This document shows, piece by piece, positions 56,501 to 64,000 of a stretch of DNA of 64,000 nt; position 1 is the first letter of the stretch; each line of letters begins with the position of its first letter. This DNA is from Oikopleura dioica. Taxonomy: Eukaryota > Chordata > Appendicularia > Copelata > Oikopleuridae. Position numbers and translations under genes: made by a program. Below the pieces are notes generated by a model, which had not been told where the DNA came from, did no database searches, and saw nothing but the letters and a program-made list of their open reading frames with translations. The stretch lies in assembly GCA_907165135.1 (NCBI GenBank), contig OU015568.1, positions 12,470,501-12,534,500 of the forward strand. The letters run 5' to 3'.

Positions 56501-58612
56501 ATGCCGAGTTCGAGGAACGATCAGCTGTTACTCTCTAGCGACACGATTACCGACTCCATTGAATCTCCTGGATCCTTTGATGACGAGGTTATTTATTGAT
56601 TTCTTGAGATTTTTTAGCATGCTCATTTTATGATTTTGATATTTTAAAACGAGTTATTTACCGACTAACTGCATTAGATCATCTCGGCGCCCAGAAACGA
56701 AACCCAAATCAAAGACAAAAACCAATCAATGACCGTCATTGGTAGTTTCAGACAGCACTTTATATTAGGAACGAATATCGTTTAACAACTTCTTCAGAAA
56801 AAGTCGAAATCTTCTTCCTTAACCAGCTCTGACGGAAGTCAGTTGAATACAGCTAGACAGGAAATGAGTTCATCATTGAATAAAAATGACCCAATCATTC
56901 TTGCTCGAACTTTGGTAAAGAAATGGGATAAACAGCGGGAGTTTGTTCTGACAGTTGCTGGCAGCTGTGTTGGCCTTGGAAACGTTTGGAGATTTCCATA
57001 TCTTTGCTACAAATATGGTGGCGGCGCTTTCTTCATTCCATACCTCACCTTCCTGGTTCGTTTAGGTGTAGAAAGCCTTTTATCTTTAATCCACTAGCTT
57101 CTCGCGGGAATACCAACAATGATCATGGAGATATCAATGGGCCAGTTTATGTCCCTCGGCGGAATTGAAGTTTGGAATATGATGCCAATCGCCAAAGGAA
57201 TCGGCTACGCCTGCTTGATACTCGACTTGTGGATGAATGTCTACTACATTGTCATTCTCGCCTGGGCGCTTTTCTACCTCGTTCAAGCTGCAACCGGCAA
57301 CTCGCCCTGGTCATCATGCGATAATGACTTCAATGGTCCCTGCTGCTCGTCAACTTATGGACCGAATGGAACTCTTCTCGTTCCCGAAGGATGCATTGGA
57401 GAACCACAACTGCCAGAAAGCGAGTACTGGTTCCAACGAACTCTGAACATTTCTTCCGGAATCACCGAGACAGGAAGCTTGAGATGGGAGCTAGTAAGCG
57501 CTCTGCTGGTTCTCTGGATCGTCGTCTTTTTCTGCGTCTTCAAAGGCATCAAATCAACCGGCAAAGCAGCTTACGTAACCGCTTCTTTCCCCATCGTGAT
57601 GCTTTTATTCCTCGTCGTCAGAGGAATCAGCTTGCCTGGTGCTTCTGTTGGATTGAGATATTTCATGACTCCAGATCTAGAAAAGGCGATGAATCCTGAA
57701 GTTTGGGTTATGGCTGGCAGCCAGGTTTTATTCAGCTATGTCTGCGGTCAGGGTGTTCTGAGTAGCCTTGGCAGTTTCAATAAGGTTGGTTTTCTTGAGG
57801 AATTCAGTTATTATTAGCTTTAGTATAACTACAACGTTTTCAAATGGACCTCAAGACTCTGTTTTCTTAATTGTTCTGCATCGATTCTAGCTGGCGTCGC
57901 CATTTTCAGTGTTTTGGGAAATATGTCTTTGGAAAGTGGAATACCGATGGAAAAAGTTGGACAATCTGGTCCTGGCTTGGCTTTTATTGTTTACCCAAGG
58001 GCCTTGAGTGGGCTTCCGTTTCCTCATCTCTGGTACTGTTTATTCTTTGGTATGCTGCTCATGCTAGGAATCGCGTCGGAAAGCGCAGAAGTAGAAGCTG
58101 TCTGCACAATGATCGTCGATCTGAAACAACATTGGTTCGACAAGAAATCAATTCGTCGACCCCTTTTTGTGGGCCTTAACTGCATACTCTGCTTTTTCAT
58201 GGCGATACCAATGGTGACTCAAGGAGGCATCTTCCTCTTCAATCTCTGCGATTCGTATGCTGCTTCCGGAATCGCGCTTCTGACGATCGTTATTTTTGAG
58301 ACAGTCGCGATCGGTTGGCTCTATGGAAAAGACAAGTTCTACGACGATCTTTACCACATGTTTGGAAGCAAGATGAATCCGAAAGAAAAGCCCTGGACAT
58401 ATTTCGGCTATTGCTGGAAATGGATCACTCCGGTTTTATGCGCGGTTGTTTGCGTAGCCAAAATTACAGCATGGCAAAGTCCAACTTACAAAGTCGCAAA
58501 TGAAGTTTATACTTATCCATCAGCGGGAAATGCAATTGCTATTTTCATGCTTCTCTCAAGCATAATTGCTATTCCTATTTATGCAATCAAGGAAGAGTTC
58601 TTGAAATTCTAA
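56501..58612 (+). CDS. SLC6 sodium/chloride-dependent transporter (GABA/taurine/creatine-like)
   Basis: Exons from 56501 ([14 protein letters not shown]), 56680, 56799, 57098 and 57825. Twelve-helix pattern: TM1 [19 protein letters not shown] (Na+ and substrate site), TM2 [22 protein letters not shown]3 [20 protein letters not shown], a large extracellular loop with CDNDF and CCSS cysteines and sequon NIS, TM6 [22 protein letters not shown]8 [17 protein letters not shown], and TM10-12. About 620 residues. TM8 of relatives reads LGLDSQF; here the Asp of the second sodium site is Ala. The TM6 motif also deviates ([10 protein letters not shown]). It may transport an unusual substrate or use altered Na+ coupling. 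Confidence 0.88.
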
Positions 58613-60120
58613 TGTCAAGAAAAAGCGTATATGATATACGGTATCGTTTATCAAATAGGCTACTATATTTATAGCCTAGGTTAGGGTCAGGATAAGGAGA
58701 CAGCATTTAGAATCTCGGTTAATATAATAACTCTTAAAAGGAAATCTTCACGGCTTCCAGAAAATACGGAAGTTTATCGCGTGCATGGACTATTTTAACG
58801 ACACCAGTATATCCTCAAGATCATCCATATTCTTTATCAGATTGTTCTCTCAAAAAATAAGCCATCATTTCTTTGTTTTTTTCCCTCAGTTCATTCATTT
58901 AAATCCAATAAGATCATAGGCGAACAATTTACTCTTTCCTTCAAAATAAATTCCAAACTTCCAACTGATCTTTATTATGAAAACAGATGCTGGTTTCCCA
59001 TATAAATATTTGTTTCCATCTTTGATTTGATATCAAAGAACATTGTTTACTGAGAAACATTTTGATCGTCTTCTCAAGTGAAGATCATGCTCAATTTGTA
59101 TACCAACAACTCGCAACTCGACTCCTCCAGACGTTGTTTTCCAGCTGCATCCAATTTTGCAAGTCGGTTGTTTTGTGGAATCCGGAATTCCCTAAATTTT
59201 CCGCTCGAGCAGTTCAAACACGGAAGGATCACTCACTGGGTGGTGGCGCCTACTTGTGTAAGGCGAAGTCAAAAAAGCTAAGAGTCCAAAAAAGGGGATC
59301 GCACGCGCTCGCCAAAGCTCAAACAAACCTCGATTTTATTTTGCGCCCTCTATTAGGAGGAGATCCCCTTTTGCGCTCCCCATTATTTCCGAAATCCCTT
59401 TCAACCAAGAAACAAACACTTGAAAACAATTTTTACTGATTTTCGTCGAAATCGCCAAGAGAAAAAAAAATAGACAGAGATAAAGAACCATGAAGAAGCT
59501 TCTCTGGACCATTTTACTCCCAAATCTACAGGCAGAAGAGTCCTGTATAAAAGTAAATTTGTTATCATTGAAGATAAGTTGAGCATTTTTAGAATTTAAA
59601 TATTTTTCACGATGATATTTTGGAAGAAAGGGCTGAAGAACTTTCTAAAATCATTCAAGGAAAGAGACGAATTATTCGATTAATTTCATTATTCCAATAA
59701 ATTTTAATCCCTCCAAAAGAAAAAATGGTCGGCCATGAACCATTCCACATCAAACGGAAGAACAATATCTTAAGAGGACTAGAATTCAGTCTTCTTCGAT
59801 TGGAAAGTCTAATGAAAGAGACCGAAAATGACAGGCACCGAGTTTGGCAAGAAAAAATTAAAGCCTCCTGCAGAGCTTCCTCTTATCCGCTTTGGATCAA
59901 AGAGCATGTCAAGTTTTTTGATAAACAGCCCTCCTAAAAAGAGAAAGTCGTCTTTTGTGGCCCCTTTGTGTGCCATTTAAATTTTCGCCTAACATTAGTG
60001 CAGGTGATCTGCGCTGCATTTTCTCACGGGCGTTCTTGGTGGCATCGCAAAACCAGGCTGCTTTTATAAACGCATAAGTAAATTATAATATATTAACATT
60101 CTGATTTCTGATAATGGCCT
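58613..60120. other. 1.5-kb intergenic region
   Basis: Mostly non-coding. One open stretch at 59725-59937 (70 residues, MVGHEPFHIKRKNNIL) has coding-like composition but no homologue that I recognise and no supporting signals. It is listed separately. Confidence 0.5.
59725..59937 (+). CDS. Possible small ORF, 70 residues
   Basis: Uninterrupted ORF with a helical, charged sequence (LEFSLLRLESLMKETENDRH) and normal codon choice. No splice, leader or poly(A) signals were found that would confirm a gene. Could be chance. Confidence 0.22.
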   Translation: MVGHEPFHIKRKNNILRGLEFSLLRLESLMKETENDRHRVWQEKIKASCRASSYPLWIKEHVKFFDKQPS

Positions 60121-60124
60121 CATA

Positions 60125-63100
60125 TCAAACTCGCGTCAAAGTTCGCACTGGGTGTTTCTTACTAACAAGGAAGGAGACATCACTACTTTGCAAAATGAAA
60201 CCCGCGTCACAGTTGGTAACTTTCGCAATTCTTCTCAGGTAATTAAAAAATACTCATTAGAAAGATATTTAATCATCGATTCCAGTTTCGATCTCCTGCC
60301 AGGCAATTCTTGGAAGAAGACATGGAAAATTTCGCCTCCCACGTCGCCTCATTTTTGTTGAAAAACTGCCCGGACTCGCAATTACGTACAGTGAAGAAAG
60401 AAACAACAACAAGCAGTACAGTCGTGTGTAACTGTAATCATGAATGTGCGGTCGATGGAAGCTGTGTTTGTTTTGATGGATTTGCGCTGAACACTGACCT
60501 GAATCTCTGTTTCAAAAAAGATGTTCAGAAGCCAACCCTCACCATTTCGGAGACAAGCGTTACTTCAGTTTCCGTGTTGATAAGACTGGCAAGTGACTTC
60601 GCCGATTACGTGGACGAAATAAGAACAAAGACTTCCCTCGACCTCGAACCCCGCAGCATCATCGCGAATTCGACCGAAATCGTTTACGAAATAAATGATG
60701 TTCAGCCTGGATCATCCTTCACTCTCTCAGTCATCTTATCCGATGAAAATGGAATAGATCTTGCTAATTCGACACTTCAAATTGACATGCCCGTACCACA
60801 ACTTTCCATGGATATTTCAGACATCACAGAAACTTCAGCGAGATTCGAATTTACATCTTCAGTACCAGCTGTCAGTTCGGACGGAAAGAGTTTCAAAATT
60901 TCAAATGTGCTTGACAAAAAGGACTCGTACGAAATTGCTCTTGAGCCGGAGCAGCGCTCATTGTCCCTCAATGGGGCCACTTATGGGCTCACTCCCTTGT
61001 CTCCGTATGACGTCGTGATTGAGGAAAAAATCGGAGATTTCATCGTTCGATACAACTCTTCCTTTACGACTTTGAATGCGACAATCATTGTTGAAGAGCA
61101 AAAATCTTCGTTTGAAAGTCTACAATTAAAATGGCGAGGATTCCAGAATGAAACGCTTTTGAAGATATCTGACAACTTCGGATATGCTAAGGAAGTCATT
61201 TCTACACAAGACAGTGTCATTATTTCAGGTAAAAAAACTCAATAAACACATTTTAACATTTATTCACCTTTCTTCTCAGGCTTGATTCCCGAGAATGAAT
61301 ACAAAATCGAGCTCTTCCAGTCGCTCAGAAGCTTCACTGCGTCTACTAACCACCCAATCATCCTCAAAACCCAGCCAATAATCTTCACCGCCGCTGTTGA
61401 AAACCTCACTGCTTTTGGCGGCGAAATAAACTTGAAAAAAGCCTTCGAAAACGACTTTGAGTTCAACTCAGTCTTCAAAAACTTGCTCCTGAATATCTCT
61501 CGTGATGATGATGGAATGTCGACAACGACTCGGTTTTACAAAATTGATGATATCGATAAGTTGTTTGTTTTGGAGGATTTGCTTCCTGAGTCCAAATATC
61601 ACCTCAACATTCGCGGAACTTTGATCAATGGAAATCGACCATACAAGTTGTCGACAATTATTTTCACCACTTCTCCTCCCGATCCAAAGTTCTTTCCGAC
61701 AATTTCTTCAGGAATGATTTCAATATTTGAAATAGAACAAAGAAAGAAATACGAAATGAAATCATGGTAAAAGATTCAATCACAATAAAATTTGAAGACA
61801 TTCAAATTTCCGGCGCGTATATCGAATCTTCTTCAACAAAACCGATGATACTCACGAATCCCGATTTCTATCGCACGCTCAGCCTGACACTAGACTTTAC
61901 GAAGAATGAGATCTTAGCAAATAATCTTCAACCAGGAACTGAATATGTTATCACTTTGCAACAGAAAGAAAGGGAAGAAATAAAACTCACTTATACGACT
62001 GAAACAATCGACACGACAACAACAACGACGACTACAACGACAGCTACCTCAACATCATCAACGACAATTGAAATCTCAAGAAAAACCCTTCTACCGATCT
62101 CGACCAACTCTCAATCAACAACGACAACGGGAAAAACAACATCAACAACACTCCCAGAAACAACAACAAAAGAAGAAATTGTGACAACAACAATGGAAAG
62201 TATCTTGGAAGATTTCATTTCCGAGACACGAGTTCAAGCCGAAACAATTCAAAAAGAATTTAAACCCGATTTTGATTTCATTGAAGTCGAAAAATCACAA
62301 ACAGACGAAGAACTTTGCAGTTCCGACGATGCTAGCTTCTTTGACTTCTGCGATGATCTTCTTGATCAAAAAAATATGCCAACGACGACCGAGGAAATGT
62401 CCAGAACTGCCAGGTTTCAAGCGAGCATATAAAATTTTTTACTCATAATTTTCAGAACACTTCCTATTGGATACTCGCCCGGAAAAGTTGAAGTCGGAAA
62501 GGTCCAGTCGTTGGCAGATGTAAGTTCGCTTGACTATTTGAAAGAAGGGTCGGGTCAGGAAGAAAGCAATGACGCCAGTGTCGTCATTTTCCTGGACGAG
62601 CTGGACCTAACAACCTCTAAACCTGCTCCTACTAAAACATCAACAACAATCGTTCCGACAACCAAAAAACAAGCGAAGGGAAAATCCCACTCTCGTAAAA
62701 ATCACCGAAAAGGTCACCTTCCCCAGCATGAACCCACCACTAAAACACCTGAGATTCAATCTGAGCCTGAGTTTTCTCCGATATCAAACTCCTTTGATTC
62801 TGACGAAAGCATGGTTGAACCAACAGTAATCCCTGTAAATATGGAAATGATTAATGCCGAGGCTGATCAAAGCATGCAAATTAATGAGGTTAGCTTCAAT
62901 GAGTAGTACTATTCTTAAACCTTTACCAAGATCAAACGAGAAAAAGAAATGATGAGTATTATCACAGCATCACTCGCTGGAGTTGGTGGATTAATCCTTG
63001 TGGTGTTCTTTGGACTATTGTTGGTCCATAGAATTCGAAAATCGGACCAGGGATCGTATTTTATTCCCTGGGAATCGGCTAAAACAAGTGGCGGACTCTC

Positions 63101-63286
63101 CTTTATCGGTAAGTCATCCAAAACCAAACAAAAATGACAGTATTTGAAGATGATTCTCGAACAAGTACAGTAACAGGAGAAGAGCTACCAGAAGCGATCA
63201 GTTCTCTGACCCCATTTTTGAACCGGAAAGGCCTGGACTTTTCGAATCCAGACACTGTCGAAGTCAAAAACTTTGATGACATTTAA
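60125..63286 (+). CDS. Type I membrane protein with EGF-like motif and FN3-like repeats
   Basis: The 5' end is unclear: a coding-like exon about 60125-60240 (NKEGDITTLQNETRVTVG) joins one starting 60288. A cysteine motif CNCNHECAVDGSCVCFDGF resembles an EGF module. It is followed by three or so beta-sandwich repeats of FN3 type (TLTISETSVTSVSV; YGLTPLSPYDVVIEEK; LIPENEYKIELF; LQPGTEYVITLQQ), then Thr-rich mucin-like linkers, a membrane helix SLAGVGGLILVVFFGLLLVH and a tail ending KNFDDI. About 950 residues. Around 61765 the frame changes and no good intron explains it. Exons are otherwise joined by GT-AG introns. Probably an adhesion or matrix receptor. Confidence 0.65.
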
Positions 63287-63390
63287 GTAACAATTTACCT
63301 GCCTGTAAATACTGATATTCTCTGTGCCATAAGATATGTATAAAATTAAACAAACAAGTCATTTACACTATCATGTTTTTTTTTTCACAT

Positions 63391-63846
63391 TCAAGAATAT
63401 TGTAACAAACCCAAGTAATTGAACTGATCAGGAGTAAATGGGTAAACCTCCATTATCTTCGACACACCTTCTTGGTAGTCAATCTCCAAAATATTCCTGA
63501 CTTTTTTTACTTTGTGTGAAAGGAGTAGCCACGCACAGTCTCCGATTCTACAATCAATTACATGAGAACGGTCCAAATTGACATTAACGATTTTCAGAAT
63601 GTTCTCAGAGTAGAAAATGAACGATAATACGCAGCAAATATCCTTTATTGGTCAAAGTAAGGTTTCGATGGTTCAGTACTCGTGATAAGAGTAAATACTC
63701 CAGGTGTCGTTGGACACGCCTTCCAGTGCATGAATCGTATCGCAGCTATTTGCATCTACCGAATTCTTTAGTTAGGATCACACAACTTATTGGATCATGT
63801 TCATAAAAATTGCGATTTTCAATAAGCGAAAATCATCTTTTCGCAT
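63391..63846 (-). CDS. Small unknown protein, several exons
   Basis: The last exon reads NVNLDRSHVIDCRIGDCAWL and ends DQFNYLGLLQYS. An exon at about 63680-63765 reads NSCDTIHALEGVSNDTWSIY, and a possible start MRKD lies at 63846 after a TTTTAG acceptor. The joins need GA-AG introns, so the model is tentative. About 115 residues. No family recognised. Confidence 0.35.
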
Positions 63847-63908
63847 TTTGGAAAAGAAGCAAAAGTAAAAATTCGTCTAAAATGTAGAAAAAGTCGACAT
63901 TTTAGTGA

Positions 63909-64000
63909 TCACCGAATCTCGCCAAAGAAATTCCTCCCACCGGCTCTCAGCTCTGTCAGGCTATCGGAAAAGTCGGAGCCCATGGACATTCCGCCGTCAA
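63909..64000 (-). CDS. 3' terminal exon of a gene that continues right of the window
   Basis: Open frame from the window edge reading GGMSMGSDFSDSLTELRAGG and ending NFFGEIR followed by a stop. Too little to identify. It is about 60 bp upstream of the start of the small gene at 63391-63846, on the same strand, as in other operon-like pairs here. Confidence 0.5.
   Translation of the reverse strand, partial: DGGMSMGSDFSDSLTELRAGGRNFFGEIR

Noticed and set aside
59062-59439. ORF of 125 residues between SLC6 and the FN3-like gene
   Set aside because: No recognisable features and overlapped by another open frame.

Overview
The window looks like nuclear DNA of a very compact chordate genome, most likely an appendicularian tunicate (Oikopleura-like). 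Evidence: almost every gene is animal-type (PIKfyve, syntaxin-16, clathrin light chain, F-BAR/SH3 protein, inward rectifier K+ channel, ARHGAP19, SRPK, Kirrel/NEPH, sulfatase, SLC6 transporter). Introns are mostly about 36-80 nt. Several junctions only keep frame if the intron is GC-AG, GA-AG or AT-AG. Many genes start one to three bases after a T-rich AG acceptor, as expected for spliced-leader trans-splicing, and same-strand genes lie 60-240 bp apart in operon-like runs. Gene models were assembled by eye from reading frames and splice motifs, so exon edges are predictions.

Layout. 1-4115 (-): PIKfyve, running off the left edge, with a possible small myristoylated protein gene nested in its last visible intron. 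4272-4745 (+): unknown protein. 4716-12055 (-): a run of six genes: F-BAR/SH3 adaptor, SAM methyltransferase, short clathrin light chain, syntaxin-16, a two-helix predicted mitochondrial protein and a 51-residue ORF. Membrane traffic is the common theme (PIKfyve, syntaxin-16, clathrin light chain, F-BAR). 12.0-16.4 kb: a transposon nest with two related 4-bp-TSD MITEs flanking a Mutator-like element with 9-bp target duplication. 16441-19003 (+): Kir channel with a cysteine-rich extracellular insertion. 19781-22008 (+): ARHGAP19. 22526-25284 (-): SRPK and an upstream basic disordered protein. 25716-28129 (+): secreted PhoPQ/AprA-family alpha/beta hydrolase with an antisense coiled-coil gene in its large intron. 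28176-28856 (-): ribosomal stalk P1-like protein with an acidic N-terminal extension.

28.9-40.5 kb is a gene-poor stretch holding at least two MITEs. It leads into Kirrel/NEPH (40555-48059, +), whose long first introns are exceptional here. 48.2-48.6 kb: a repeat-rich inverted element. 48677-50770 (-): type II membrane sulfatase. 51245-52354 (-): unknown nuclear-type protein. 52674-55295 (+): glutamate-rich single-pass membrane protein. 56501-58612 (+): SLC6 transporter. About 60.1-63.3 kb (+): EGF/FN3-like type I membrane protein. 63.4-64.0 kb (-): a small gene and the 3' end of another.

The most unusual points are the Kir channel turret, the stalk P1-like protein with an N-terminal extension, the AprA-family hydrolase with its nested gene, and the MITE/MULE nest upstream of the Kir gene.
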